Assembly (NCBI RefSeq): GCF_000716875.1
Contig: NZ_JNWQ01000014.1
Location: 1 to 64,000 of the forward strand
Direction of reading: 5' to 3'
From: Streptomyces novaecaesareae
GTDB taxonomy: Bacteria > Actinomycetota > Actinomycetes > Streptomycetales > Streptomycetaceae
DNA length: 64,000 bases
Below the pieces are notes generated by a model. The model was not told the DNA's origin. It made no database searches and saw only the letters and a program-made list of their open reading frames with translations. This document shows positions 7,814-16,734 of this stretch, one piece after another (the first letter of the stretch is position 1; each line of letters starts with the position of its first letter). A program made the translations under genes and the position numbers.

Positions 7814-8386
7814 ATGCGCACTCGACTCCTCGCCGCCACCCTCACGGCACTCGCCGCGGTGAGCCTCGCTGCCTGCTCCAGCTCCGGATCGAGCTCGGGC
7901 AAGGCCACCTCCGCGGCCGGCTCCCCCACCGCCACCGCCGCCACCGCTGCCTCGACCGCCGCCCCCTCCGACGCCGCCGCGACGCCGTCGGCCCCCGCGC
8001 CCGACACGGCCGCCCCAACGCCCGACGGCGCCACGGGCGCGCCCACCCCCGACGGCACGGCCCCCGGAGCCCCCGCACCTGCCAAGCCCGCCCCGCCCAC
8101 CGACGCCGGACTGCCCGCCAAGCCGGACTCCGACCTCACCGCCAAGCTGGTCGCCGCGCTGGACGCGATCGACCCGGCGATCGTCGGCGGCAAGCCCGAC
8201 CAGGCCGTGGACCGGGCCCGCAACCAGTGCCAGTCGCTCTACCAGTTCCCCAAGGACAAGGGGAAGCTGGTCGAGCTGGCCAACCAGCGCTTCACCTCGA
8301 CCGACCACCCGCAGGGCTTCGGACCGGACACCGCCGCCAAGATCAACGACGCGCTGCGGACCACGCTCTGCCCGGCGTCACGCTGA
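7814..8386 (+). CDS. small secreted lipoprotein of unknown function
   Basis: This 190-residue protein has a lipoprotein signal peptide (LAACSS lipobox, Cys near residue 21). A long Ala/Pro/Thr/Ser-rich wall-spanning linker runs to about residue 95. The folded domain that follows starts near DAGLPAKPDSDLTAKLVAAL and contains two Cys residues (RNQCQSLY and TTLCPASR) that could form a disulfide. I do not recognise the domain; it loosely resembles small DUF732-type actinobacterial secreted domains. The ATG at 7814 is preferred because the signal peptide begins there; a GTG three codons upstream is possible. It appears monocistronic, with a strong terminator after it. Confidence 0.75.
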   Translation: MRTRLLAATLTALAAVSLAACSSSGSSSGKATSAAGSPTATAATAASTAAPSDAAATPSAPAPDTAAPTPDGATGAPTPDGTAPGAPAPAKPAPPTDAGLPAKPDSDLTAKLVAALDAIDPAIVGGKPDQAVDRARNQCQSLYQFPKDKGKLVELANQRFTSTDHPQGFGPDTAAKINDALRTTLCPASR

Positions 8387-8433
8387 TCCAGACCGCACCA
8401 CCCTGAACACCCGGCGTCCTGAGCGCCGGGCGG

Positions 8434-8483
8434 CCGTGGCCGCACCCCGTCCAACGGGGGTGCGGCCACGGTCTTCTTTTTTT
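8434..8483 (+). terminator. strong intrinsic terminator
   Basis: A perfect 15-base-pair stem (8434-8448 with 8457-8471, arm CCGTGGCCGCACCCC) has an eight-base loop and is followed by CTTCTTTTTTT. This is the best canonical Rho-independent terminator in the window and ends the lipoprotein transcript. Confidence 0.92.
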
Positions 8484-8563
8484 GCCGGGCGACCCTCCCA
8501 TCCCGGCGCCCAATCGGCCCCCCTCACGCGCCCGGACGGTGTGTTGACGAACTGTCAGGTCTC

Positions 8564-8592
8564 TTGACAGACCAGTGGTCTAGTCCAAACAT
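8564..8592 (+). promoter_or_regulatory. chitinase promoter with DasR-like (dre) operator
   Basis: AGTGGTCTAGTCCAAA at 8574-8589 matches 13 of 16 positions of the DasR-responsive element consensus (AGTGGTCTAGACCACT). TTGACA at 8564-8569 is a good -35 box immediately upstream, so a repressor bound here would sit in the spacer. GTCAGGTCT and CAGACCAGTGGTCT around it resemble the direct repeats known upstream of Streptomyces chitinase genes. About 325 bases separate this site from the chitinase start; that 5' region (8593-8917) is C-rich and shows no gene. Confidence 0.75.
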
Positions 8593-8917
8593 AGGCATGT
8601 CGATCCGACCGGGATGCACTGTGGGGGTGTGACCACCGGCGGCTGAGGCACTGCCCTGCCCTGTTCCGCTCCACCCCCGCTCCGTACAACGGCGCGCGCA
8701 CTCGCACCGCCGCCCGCGTCCACGCGAGTCGGTGGGGTTCCGCACGCCCGCACGCCCGCACGCCCGCACACCCCGATCTCCGCCGCGCGCTCCACCGCGC
8801 TCCGTCCGATCCCGACTTCCCGGGTCAGGGACCGCCCGGCCGACCCCACACGGCCGCCGCGCCCGACCCGTTCGCACCTCCCCAACGTCCTGCCCCACCA
8901 CGTCTGTTGGAGAATCC

Positions 8918-10660
8918 ATGCGTCTTCGCAGAACAATCCAGGCCGCACTCACGGCCTGCGCCACGCTGGCCGCCTCGGCCGGCCTCGTCGCCGCCGGGAC
9001 GAGCTCCGCCCAGGCCGCCACCCCGCTCCCCAGTCGGGTCTTCGCCCCCTACTTCGAGGCCTGGACCGGCCAGAGCCCGGCCGCGCTGGCCGCGCAGTCC
9101 GGCGCCAAGCACCTGACCATGGCGTTCCTGCAGGCCGCCACCAAGGGCTCGTGCACCCCGTACTGGAACGGCGACTCCTCCATGCCGGTCGCCTCCTCGA
9201 CCTTCGGCGCCGACATCGCCACCATCCGTGCCAACGGCGGGGACGTGATCCCCTCCTTCGGCGGGTACACCGCCGACAACACCGGCACCGAGCTGGCCGA
9301 CAGCTGCACCGACGTCAACCAGATCGCGGCCGCCTTCGAGAACGTCATCACAACCTACGACATCAGCCGGATCGACCTCGACGTCGAGGACAACTCGCTG
9401 ACCAACACCGCCGGGATCGACCGCCGCAACAAGGCGATCAAGCTCGTGCAGGACTGGGCCGCCACCAAGGGGCGGACCATCCAGTTCTCCTACACGCTGC
9501 CGACCACCACCGGCGGGCTGGCCGACAGCGGCCTCGCGGTGCTGAGGAACGCGGTCGGCAACAACGCGCGGATCGACGTCGTCAACATGATGACCTTCGA
9601 CTACTACGACGGCGCCACCCACGACATGGCGGCCGACACCCAGACCTCCGCGCAGGGCCTCTACAACCAGCTCGCCAAGCTCTACCCGTCCAAGACCCCC
9701 GCCCAGCTGTGGGGTTCGATCGGGATCACCGAGATGCTCGGCATCGACGACTACGGCGCAGCCGAGACCTTCACCCTGGCCAACGCCACCACCGTGTACA
9801 ACTGGGCGGTGTCCAAGGGCATCAACACGCTGTCCTTCTGGGCGCTCCAGCGCGACAACGGCGGCTGCCCGGGCAAGGGCGGGGCCGACGCCTGTTCCGG
9901 GATCAACCAGAACACCTGGGACTTCAGCCACGTCTTCGCGCCGTTCACCAGCGGCTCGACGGTGGGCAACGACTTCGCGGTCAGCGCCAGCCCGAACTCC
10001 GGTACGGTCACGGCCGGTTCGTCCACCTCGGCGACCATCGGGACGGCCGTCACGGCGGGCTCGGCGCAGAACGTCAACCTCACGGTCAGCGGCGCCCCGG
10101 CCGGCGTCACCGCCACCGTCACCCCCGGGAGCGTCACCGCCGGCAGCAGCGCCACCCTCAACATCACCACCACCGCGTCGGTGGCGCCCGGGAGTTACCC
10201 GATCACGGTGACCGGCACGGCGGCCTCCGGCAGCCACACCGGCGTCTTCACGCTGACCGTCACCGGGACGGGCCCGACGACCGGCCTGGTCAACGGCGAC
10301 CTGGAGACCGGCAGCCTGGCCCCGTGGACCTGCCAGAGCGGCGGCGCCGTGGTCTCCGCCCCGGCCCACTCCGGCTCGCACGCGCTGCAGGCCGCGGCCA
10401 CCGCGAGCCAGACCGGCGAGTGCTCGCAGACCGTCACGCTGAAGCCCAACACCAGCTACACGCTGAGCGGCTGGGTGCAGGGCAACTACGCGTACGTCGG
10501 CGTCAGCGGCGGCGCCACCGCCAGCACCTGGGCCACCTCCTCCGGCTGGACGAAGCTGTCCGTACCCTTCACCACCGGCGCCTCGGGCACCGTCACCGTG
10601 TACCTGCACGGCTGGTACGGCCAGGGCGACGTGTACGGGGACGACTTCTCGATCGCCTGA
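8918..10660 (+). CDS. secreted GH18 chitinase with carbohydrate-binding module
   Basis: This 580-residue exported chitinase degrades chitin outside the cell. The signal peptide spans about residues 1-34 (AQAAT cleavage region). The GH18 catalytic barrel covers about residues 36-345, with the D-x-D-x-E motif as Asp153-Leu-Asp155-Val-Glu157; Glu157 is the presumed acid/base and the first Asp of DGxDxDxE is replaced. An Ig-like bacterial linker domain (about 350-450, Thr/Ser/Val-rich) is followed by a C-terminal beta-sandwich module beginning GLVNGDLETGSLAPW that resembles CBM family 4/9-type modules. The start at 8918 gives a proper signal peptide; extension to 8732 would not. A DasR-like operator lies upstream, consistent with N-acetylglucosamine control. 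Confidence 0.93.
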   Translation: MRLRRTIQAALTACATLAASAGLVAAGTSSAQAATPLPSRVFAPYFEAWTGQSPAALAAQSGAKHLTMAFLQAATKGSCTPYWNGDSSMPVASSTFGADIATIRANGGDVIPSFGGYTADNTGTELADSCTDVNQIAAAFENVITTYDISRIDLDVEDNSLTNTAGIDRRNKAIKLVQDWAATKGRTIQFSYTLPTTTGGLADSGLAVLRNAVGNNARIDVVNMMTFDYYDGATHDMAADTQTSAQGLYNQLAKLYPSKTPAQLWGSIGITEMLGIDDYGAAETFTLANATTVYNWAVSKGINTLSFWALQRDNGGCPGKGGADACSGINQNTWDFSHVFAPFTSGSTVGNDFAVSASPNSGTVTAGSSTSATIGTAVTAGSAQNVNLTVSGAPAGVTATVTPGSVTAGSSATLNITTTASVAPGSYPITVTGTAASGSHTGVFTLTVTGTGPTTGLVNGDLETGSLAPWTCQSGGAVVSAPAHSGSHALQAAATASQTGECSQTVTLKPNTSYTLSGWVQGNYAYVGVSGGATASTWATSSGWTKLSVPFTTGASGTVTVYLHGWYGQGDVYGDDFSIA

Positions 10661-10701
10661 GTGCGGGCGAGACGGGGGCGGTGACGGGCACCAATGCGGC
10701 G

Positions 10702-10800
10702 GGTAACAGATAGCAGGTAACAGGTTGCAGGTAACAGGTAACGAATGACAGATGACAGCTGACAGATTTCAACATCTGTCAGCTGTCATCTGTTAGCTGT
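10702..10800. repeat. TGACAG-class intergenic hairpin, copy A
   Basis: A perfect 20-base-pair stem lies at 10748-10767 and 10774-10793 (arm ACAGATGACAGCTGACAGAT) with loop TTCAAC. It is preceded by direct GTAACAG-type units from 10702. It lies between the convergent chitinase and MFS genes, and the MFS stop codon (10793-10795, TAA) overlaps its right edge. Base composition is far lower in GC than the surroundings. It probably terminates transcription from both sides. Confidence 0.9.
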
Positions 10801-12136
10801 CGGTCACCGCCAACCGCCTCGGCCGGCACAGCGCCAGGTACGCCACCGTCGCCAGCACCCCGCTGACCAGGACCACCAGCGCCAGCAGTACCGCGGACGG
10901 CTGCCCGCCGAGGCTGCTGAGCGGGGCCACCACCGCTCCGACCAGGAAGTTGCCCGTCCCGAGCAGGGCCGAGGCCGTACCCGCCACCTGAGGTTCGACC
11001 AGACCGAGGGCCTGTGCGGCCGTGTTCGGCAGGAGCACCCCCAGGCTGCCCATCATCACGAACAGCGGCGCGCAGAACCCTGCCAGCCCCAAGTCCCACA
11101 CCGTCGTCAGCAGCACCAGCGCCACTCCCGAGGCGACCGCCACCGCGAGCGCGCCCAGCATCAGTGACCGCGGTGTGAAGCGCGGCGCCAGCAGCCGCCC
11201 GTTCACCTGCGTCATCACCACGATCGCCACCGAGTTCAGCCCGAACAGCAGGCTGTAGGTCTGCGGCGAGACCTGGTACACGTGCTGGAGCACCGTCGAC
11301 GACCCGCTGATGTAGCCGAACAGCGCCCCGAACGCGAGGGAGCTGGTCAGCGCCAGCCCGAGGAACGGCAGGTTGCGCAGCAGCCGCCCCATCGTCCGCA
11401 GGGTCGCCCCCAGCCCGCCGCCGTCCCGGGTCTCCGGCGGCAGTGTCTCGCGCAGCACGCCGAACGCGACGAGGGTGAGCAGCAGTCCGAGCGCCGTCAG
11501 CGCGCCGAAGGTGCCGCGCCAGGAGGTGAACCGCATCAGCTGCGCGCCGATGATCGGGGCGAGGATCGGCGCCAGGCCGGATATCAGGGCGATCGAGGCC
11601 AGGAAGCGCAGCAGGGCGACGCCCTGGAAGCGGTCCCGGGCGATGGCGCGCCCGATCACCAGCCCCGCGGAGCCCGCCGCGCCCTGCACGAAGCGGGCGG
11701 CGATCAGCACCGACAGGTTCGGCGCGAGCACGCACACCACGCTGGACAGGGTGTAGGCGACGAGCCCCACGAGCAGTGGCGGGCGGCGCCCGAAGCGGTC
11801 GCTGAGCGGTCCGAAGAGCAGTTGCCCGGCCGCGACGCCGAACATCGAGAAGGTGAGGGTGAGTTGGACGGCGGCCGGCTCGGCGGCAAGGTCGTCCGCG
11901 ATCGCGGGCAGGCCCGGCAGGTAGAGGTCGGTGGTGAGCGGACCGAGCGCGGTGAGGCCGCCGAGAACGGCGATCGTGGCCAGGCCGGTGCCGGTGTGGC
12001 CGGCGGCGGGTTGGCCGACGGCGGGTGTGTCGGTGGCGGGTGTGTCGGTGGCGGGTGTGTCGGTGGCTGTGGTGGCGGGTGTCGCGGCGGCAGCGGTCGA
12101 CGTGTCGTCGGTGGGGCCGACGGGCGGGCCGGGCAT
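10793..12136 (-). CDS. Bcr/CflA-family MFS drug exporter
   Basis: This 447-residue, 12-helix proton-coupled exporter is of the DHA1 Bcr/CflA type. The loop 2-3 motif is FGPLSDRFGRRPPLL and the helix 5 motif-C-like region is RGTFGALTALGLLLT. The first 50 residues are a Thr/Pro/Asp-rich cytoplasmic extension containing three TPATD-type repeats coded by a GC-rich tandem repeat near 12015-12072. The stop codon lies in the arm of the TGACAG-class hairpin, so the last residues (VTDS) may have been shaped by that element. Substrates are unknown. Confidence 0.9.
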   Translation of the reverse strand: MPGPPVGPTDDTSTAAAATPATTATDTPATDTPATDTPAVGQPAAGHTGTGLATIAVLGGLTALGPLTTDLYLPGLPAIADDLAAEPAAVQLTLTFSMFGVAAGQLLFGPLSDRFGRRPPLLVGLVAYTLSSVVCVLAPNLSVLIAARFVQGAAGSAGLVIGRAIARDRFQGVALLRFLASIALISGLAPILAPIIGAQLMRFTSWRGTFGALTALGLLLTLVAFGVLRETLPPETRDGGGLGATLRTMGRLLRNLPFLGLALTSSLAFGALFGYISGSSTVLQHVYQVSPQTYSLLFGLNSVAIVVMTQVNGRLLAPRFTPRSLMLGALAVAVASGVALVLLTTVWDLGLAGFCAPLFVMMGSLGVLLPNTAAQALGLVEPQVAGTASALLGTGNFLVGAVVAPLSSLGGQPSAVLLALVVLVSGVLATVAYLALCRPRRLAVTDS

Positions 12137-12251
12137 GGCGCTCCTAACGGACGGGGTGACGAGGGCTTCGTTCGCGCTCCGTCCTATCGCAGCCGGGCCC
12201 GGTTCCGACAGCGGGGGTACGTCGTGTCACCTCCGCAGCCCGGGTACGACA

Positions 12252-12289
12252 GGGGCCCGGCCGCTCCGCAGTCGGAACGGCCGGGCCCC
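12252..12289 (-). terminator. terminator hairpin after the membrane-anchored protein
   Basis: A perfect 12-base-pair stem (GGGGCCCGGCCG, 12252-12263 with 12278-12289) has a 14-base loop. It lies 34 bases past the stop of the leftward gene that ends at 12323. Confidence 0.6.
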
Positions 12290-12322
12290 GGCCGGGGTGG
12301 CCGATTGCCACGGCCGGCCTGC

Positions 12323-12805
12323 TCAGCGCTGGGCGACCTGTCCGGCGCGCAGCGCCGCCTGCACCGCCGCGCCGTCCTGCCACGCGTAGAGCTGGTTGCC
12401 GGTCAGCGCCACGTTGTAGTGCCCGCAGGTGCCGGTGGCCTTGGCCACGACGTTCTCCGGGAACCACCCGGCCTTGAGCGACACCGGCACCGGGTGCGCG
12501 GACTTGCCCGGCAGCCCGGCGGTGCAGCCGACGGGCAGCCGCCCTTCCGGGAGGGTGGCGCGCAGCAGGCGGTCGTCGCCCGTGGTGGACATCAGGTACT
12601 TGACGCCGGAGGCGTTGTCGGGGAGCCAGGTCGGCATCGAGCGGCGGTCGGCCTTGGCCTGGGTGCCGGTCTCGTACGCGGCCTGCTCCTGATGGCGCTC
12701 GCTGTACCAGTCGGACACCCGCGGGCCGATTGCCACGGCCGCCACGGCGACGGCCATGCCGGTGCCCGCAACTCCCAGCGCGACCTTGCTCACGATGCCC
12801 TTCAT
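12323..12805 (-). CDS. membrane-anchored extracytoplasmic protein, unknown function
   Basis: This 160-residue protein has one N-terminal hydrophobic segment (residues about 7-27, Gly/Ala/Val-rich), probably a signal anchor. The remaining soluble domain has two cysteines (GCTAGLPGK and GTCGHYN) placed for a disulfide and the segments WLPDNASGVKYLMSTTGDDR and YAWQDGAAVQAAL. I do not recognise the family; similar small proteins occur in Streptomyces. The ATG at 12805 has an AGGGA ribosome site; upstream in-frame sequence is Arg/Pro-rich and unlikely to be coding. Confidence 0.72.
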   Translation of the reverse strand: MKGIVSKVALGVAGTGMAVAVAAVAIGPRVSDWYSERHQEQAAYETGTQAKADRRSMPTWLPDNASGVKYLMSTTGDDRLLRATLPEGRLPVGCTAGLPGKSAHPVPVSLKAGWFPENVVAKATGTCGHYNVALTGNQLYAWQDGAAVQAALRAGQVAQR

Positions 12806-13246
12806 GCCCGGCTTCCCTCTCCCTGTCCGTGGCCGGTGCGCCCGACCGGTGAGGCCGGTCGGCGCGCCCGGCCGTGGCCGTTGCCCCTTGTCCGCTGCCG
12901 GCGGCCGTCGGTGTCCCCGCTGCCGGCCCGGGCGACGCGGTACGCCGTCCGGTGTAACCATCGTGGCTCGTGCCGCCCCGGCGGAGCGTCACCACCAGGT
13001 CGCGACCTTGTCTCCAACCCACGGGGTACCGTCTCCACCTTCAGGCGTATGTCCTTCGGCAGAGCCCTGAACTCCGCCGGCCCGGACACCCGGAGCACCG
13101 GAACACCGGAACACCGGAGGGGGCGAACGCTGCCCGGGCGCCGCTCGGGCCCCGATCGAGCGTCGCTCAAGCCCGGCTCCGCCGCAGCCCGGCCTGCTGC
13201 ACCCGGGGGGCATCGGGCGGCCGTGGGGCCCGCGTGCCCGGGCGGG
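12806..13246. other. 441-base intergenic region without a convincing gene
   Basis: Between the membrane-anchored protein and the phosphodiesterase gene, both leftward, I see no credible coding sequence. It holds short direct repeats (GAACACCG units near 13099-13116) and presumably the promoter of the gene starting at 12805. Several frames are open on both strands but have Arg/Pro-rich composition and no ribosome site. Confidence 0.6.
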
Positions 13247-14125
13247 TCAGACCGTCACGGGCACCGGGCGGGCGACCGGGAAGGGGCGCCCGTCGAGGGT
13301 CCAGTGCGGGTCGATCGGGCGCAGCAGGGAGGCGTACACCTGGGCGGCGACGTCCGGGTGGCGGATCTCGCCGGTGGGCGGCCCGGCCGGGATGTCGTGC
13401 CCGGCGCAGGCGACCCAGGCCGTCCGCTCCTCGACCGTACGGCCGCCGTGGCCGCCCGCGTCGACGTGGCCGTGGTCGGTGACGACGATGACGGTCCACT
13501 GCTCCTCGGCGTACGCGGCCCGGCCGCGAACGGCGTCCAGGAGGCGGCCGAGGCGCTCGTCGGCGGTGCGCATGGCGGCGCGGTACTCGTCGCCGCAGCC
13601 GAGGAAGTGGGCGGTCTCGTCGACGGCGCCGAGGTAGACGAAGGAGGCCTCGGGGTCGGCGGTGCCGAGGACGTGGACGGCCTCCCGGGTGACCTCCTCG
13701 TCCACGGCCTCCCAGGCCTCGGGGGTGTCCTCGGCCGGGGCGATGTAGGAGAGCCGGCCGGGGGCGCGGAAGAGCGGGCCGCCGGACTCGTTGATCATCA
13801 GCGGGTCCCAGCCGGCCGCGACGAAGGTGCGGCGGCGGTCGCCGCGGTTGAGCCGGGTGGCGAAGTCGGGGAACACGTCGAGCCGGTTGCCGCCCAGGTG
13901 ATTGCCCCAGACGCCGTGCTTGGCGGGCTCGACGCCGGTCACGATGGTGGCCCAGCAGGGCCCGGACATGGTCGGCGTCGTGTCCGCCACGGTCACCGGC
14001 ACCAGGAACCCGGCCTCGGCGACCTCCTGCAGGCGCGGCATCGGCACCTGCGCCAGGTAGTCGTGGCGGACGCCGTCGATCCCGACGACGAGCACGCGGG
14101 GTCGGGGCCACTGGGCAGCGGACAT
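13247..14125 (-). CDS. type I phosphodiesterase / alkaline phosphatase superfamily enzyme
   Basis: This 292-residue metal-dependent phospho- or pyrophosphohydrolase belongs to the NPP/alkaline phosphatase superfamily. Visible features are the first metal Asp in VVGIDGVRHDYL, the nucleophile Thr in DTTPTMSGPCW, and the late metal cluster VVTDHGHVDAGGHGG. No signal peptide is evident, so it is probably cytoplasmic. AAAGGAA precedes the ATG at 14125. Substrate could be a nucleotide, phosphonate or phosphodiester; sequence does not decide. Confidence 0.88.
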   Translation of the reverse strand: MSAAQWPRPRVLVVGIDGVRHDYLAQVPMPRLQEVAEAGFLVPVTVADTTPTMSGPCWATIVTGVEPAKHGVWGNHLGGNRLDVFPDFATRLNRGDRRRTFVAAGWDPLMINESGGPLFRAPGRLSYIAPAEDTPEAWEAVDEEVTREAVHVLGTADPEASFVYLGAVDETAHFLGCGDEYRAAMRTADERLGRLLDAVRGRAAYAEEQWTVIVVTDHGHVDAGGHGGRTVEERTAWVACAGHDIPAGPPTGEIRHPDVAAQVYASLLRPIDPHWTLDGRPFPVARPVPVTV

Positions 14126-14349
14126 GGCGGTGGTTCCTTTCGGTCGTGCGCACGATCGGCCCGCACCCTCCGAGGGCACCGCCGACCGCGTCATGCTTCA
14201 CCGGCCGCCGTACCGCCCGGCATCGCACCGCCGAACGCCGGGTGTCCGGCGGGTGTCGGACGGACGGCGGGTGTCGGGCGGACGGCGGCGGGCAGCGGCG
14301 GACGGCGCCTCCCGTCCGCAGGACGGGCGGGCCACGGCCACGGCCACGG

Positions 14350-14718
14350 CTAGGGCCGGAACTCGCGGACGACCTCGATGCGGCCGACGATGTGCCGGTT
14401 GAACTCGTCCAGTTCCTCGGCGGGCACCCAGAGCTCAAGGATCGTCCGGCCGCCGGCCTGCCGTACCGGGTAGCGGGCGAGGAAGTCGGCCTCGACCTTG
14501 AAGCGCGTGACGTAGCCGACGCCGGAGGCGGGCACATTCCAGTCCCGGGCGATCCGGATCGCGTAGTCCTCGTTGAGGACGGGGTAGAAGATCGGCTGGT
14601 CGGGCAGGCGGGGCGGCCAGGCACGCCAGTCGGCGGCCTCGACCAGGGCCAGCTCCTCGGGGCCGGTGGGGCGCCAGAGGGTGGTGGTCGGGGGCGTGCG
14701 GACGGGCGTACTGGTCAT
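14350..14718 (-). CDS. small conserved actinobacterial protein (annotated in relatives as ADP-ribosylation/crystallin J1)
   Basis: This soluble 122-residue protein has the conserved segments LWRPTGPEELALVEA, WPPRLPDQPIFYPVLN, and ELWVPAEELDEFNRHIVG. Proteins with this pattern are common in Streptomyces and carry the name ADP-ribosylation/crystallin J1, but no ADP-ribosyl hydrolase motif is visible, so the name is not a functional assignment. It lies between the phosphodiesterase and the acyl-CoA dehydrogenase, both on the same strand, but with gaps that suggest its own promoter. Confidence 0.75.
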   Translation of the reverse strand: MTSTPVRTPPTTTLWRPTGPEELALVEAADWRAWPPRLPDQPIFYPVLNEDYAIRIARDWNVPASGVGYVTRFKVEADFLARYPVRQAGGRTILELWVPAEELDEFNRHIVGRIEVVREFRP

Positions 14719-14791
14719 GGCCGGGACGGTAGCCGGGCCACGAGCGGCCCGGCCACCGGATTTTCCCTGCCCACCAGGGGTGGACGGCCCG

Positions 14792-15979
14792 TCAGCGGTA
14801 CGCGGACTCGCCGGTGATGGCCTCGCCGAGGACCAGGGTGTGGATCTCGCTGGTGCCCTCGTAGGTGAGCACCGACTCCAGGTTGTTGGCGTGCCGCAGC
14901 ACCGGGTACTCGGTGGTGATGCCGTTGGCCCCGAGGACGGTCCGGGCGCTGCGGGCGATCTCCAGCGCGGTGCGGACGTTGTTGAGCTTGCCGAAGCTGA
15001 CGTGCGGCGGACGGGCCGCGCCCTCCTCCTTGAGACGGCCGATCCGCAGCGCCACCAGGTAGGCCTTCTCGACCTCCAGCATCATCTCGACCAGCTTCTG
15101 CTGGGTCAGCTGGAAGCCGGCGATCGGACGGTCGAACTGGATCCGGCTCTTGGCGTAGTCCAGGGCGGCGGTGTAGCAGTCACGGGCGGCGCCGACGGTG
15201 CCCCAGAGGATGCCGTAGCGGGCCTCGTTGAGGGAGGAGAGCGGACCGCGCAGGCCGACCACCCCGGGGAGCACGGCGTCGGCGGGCAGGACCACCTCGT
15301 CGAAGGCCAGCTCGCTGGTGACGGACGCCCGCAGGGACAGCTTGCCGTGCACGTCGGTGGCGGTCAGACCGCGGGTGCCGCGCTCGACCAGGAAGCCGCG
15401 CACGCCCTCCTCGGTCTGCGCCCAGACGACCGCGACGTCGGCGATGCTGCCGTTGGTGATCCACATCTTGCTGCCGGACAGCACCCAGTCGCCGCCCTCG
15501 CCGCCCTTGCGGACCGCGCGGGTCCGCATGTTGGCCGGGTCCGAGCCGAAGTCCGGCTCGGTGAGGCCGAAGCAGCCGATCAGCTCGCCGGCCGCCATGC
15601 CGGGCAGCCAGCGCTGCTTCTGCTCCTCGGAGCCGAAGGCGTGGATCGAGCGCATGGCGAGCGAGCCCTGGACGGAGACGAAGCTGCGCAGCCCGGAGTC
15701 CGCCGCCTCCAGCTCCATACAGGCCACCCCGTACGCCACCGCGTCGGCGCCCGCGCAGCCGTAGCCGTCGAGGTGCATGCCGAGCACACCGAGGGCGCCG
15801 AGCTCCGGGGCGAGTTCGCGGGCCGGGAAGACCCCGCGCTCGAACCACTCGCCGATGTGCGGGCGGATCCGCTCCTCGGTGAACCGGCGGACGGTGTCGC
15901 GGATCAGCCGCTCCTCGTCGGAGAGGAGGTCGCCGACGGCGAGCAGGTCGGACGGGTCGATCCGGGTCGGCTTCGTCAT
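14792..15979 (-). CDS. glutaryl-CoA dehydrogenase-type acyl-CoA dehydrogenase
   Basis: This 395-residue FAD enzyme is likely to dehydrogenate and decarboxylate glutaryl-CoA to crotonyl-CoA in lysine/tryptophan degradation. The subgroup is suggested by Arg98 in the DSGLRS segment, equivalent to the glutarate-carboxylate-binding Arg, by the SVQGSLAMRSIHAFGSEEQ motif, and by the catalytic Glu374 in YEGTSEIHTLVLGEAITG. The FAD/substrate loop GCFGLTEPDFGSDP is intact. The ATG at 15979 follows AAGGAGC; the long in-frame upstream extension is low complexity. It appears monocistronic. Confidence 0.87.
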   Translation of the reverse strand: MTKPTRIDPSDLLAVGDLLSDEERLIRDTVRRFTEERIRPHIGEWFERGVFPARELAPELGALGVLGMHLDGYGCAGADAVAYGVACMELEAADSGLRSFVSVQGSLAMRSIHAFGSEEQKQRWLPGMAAGELIGCFGLTEPDFGSDPANMRTRAVRKGGEGGDWVLSGSKMWITNGSIADVAVVWAQTEEGVRGFLVERGTRGLTATDVHGKLSLRASVTSELAFDEVVLPADAVLPGVVGLRGPLSSLNEARYGILWGTVGAARDCYTAALDYAKSRIQFDRPIAGFQLTQQKLVEMMLEVEKAYLVALRIGRLKEEGAARPPHVSFGKLNNVRTALEIARSARTVLGANGITTEYPVLRHANNLESVLTYEGTSEIHTLVLGEAITGESAYR

Positions 15980-16128
15980 CGAAGCTCCTTGTAGTCTCGG
16001 CGGGGTACCGGTCGCGACTGCCGGATCGACTACCGGTCTCGGCGGAGTCGTTGGAGTCGGCGGAGTACCGGCGAGTATTCCGCACGCGGCCGGGTGGCGG
16101 GTGGGTGCGAGCGAGTGAGGAAAGCGAC

Positions 16129-16734
16129 ATGGGCGGCTTCGTGGCCGGGGGCGGGAACGAGAACGGGAGCGGGGGCGGCAACGGGGACGGGGACGGGGAC
16201 GGGGGCCGGTATGCCGTCGGCCTGGTGACGGCGCAGGAGCTGCCCGGCGCGGCGGAGGAACTGGCGGCGCTGCTGGTGGACACCGTCCACGGCGGCGCCT
16301 CGCTGGGCTTCCTCGCGCCGCTGGACCACGGCGAGGCCACCGCGTGGTGGCGGGCACTCGGCCCGGACCTCGCGGACGGACGGCTGCTGCTGTGGACGGT
16401 CCGGGCGCGGGTGGACGGGCGGCTGGCCGGGACGGTGCAGCTGCGCCCGGCGGCGACCGCGAACGGCCGGCACCGGGGCGAGGTGGCCAAGCTGATGGTG
16501 CATCCGGCGGACCGCGGGCACCGGCTGGCCGGTCGGCTGCTGGCGACGTTGGAGGAGCGGGCGAGCGTGCTGGGGCTGCGACTGCTGGTGCTGGACACCG
16601 AGACGGACAGCCCGGCGGAGCGGATGTACGAGGCGGCAGGCTGGACCCGGGTCGGCTCGGTGCCGGACTACGCGACGGACCCGACGGGGGTTCCGCATCC
16701 GACGACGATCTTCTTCAAGGCGCTGAGCGGGTGA
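16129..16734 (+). CDS. GNAT-family N-acetyltransferase
   Basis: This 201-residue acetyltransferase has the acetyl-CoA pyrophosphate-binding motif VAKLMVHPADRGHRLAGRLL near residues 120-140 and the C-terminal LVLDTETDSPAERMYEAAGW signature. Residues 2-25 are a Gly/Asn/Asp-rich low-complexity leader coded by degenerate GGGGAC hexamers. GAGGAAA lies just upstream of the ATG at 16129. Its stop codon (16732-16734) is the first part of the TGACAG-class hairpin copy B. The acceptor substrate is unknown. Confidence 0.85.
   Translation: MGGFVAGGGNENGSGGGNGDGDGDGGRYAVGLVTAQELPGAAEELAALLVDTVHGGASLGFLAPLDHGEATAWWRALGPDLADGRLLLWTVRARVDGRLAGTVQLRPAATANGRHRGEVAKLMVHPADRGHRLAGRLLATLEERASVLGLRLLVLDTETDSPAERMYEAAGWTRVGSVPDYATDPTGVPHPTTIFFKALSG

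Noticed and set aside
8825..10609. 594-codon leftward frame over the chitinase
   Set aside because: High-GC third-position shadow of the chitinase gene; no ribosome site and no recognisable domain.
11282..14353. 1023-codon rightward frame across the MFS, small-protein and phosphodiesterase genes
   Set aside because: Spans three genes on the other strand with real motifs; translation is Gly/Arg/His-rich noise.
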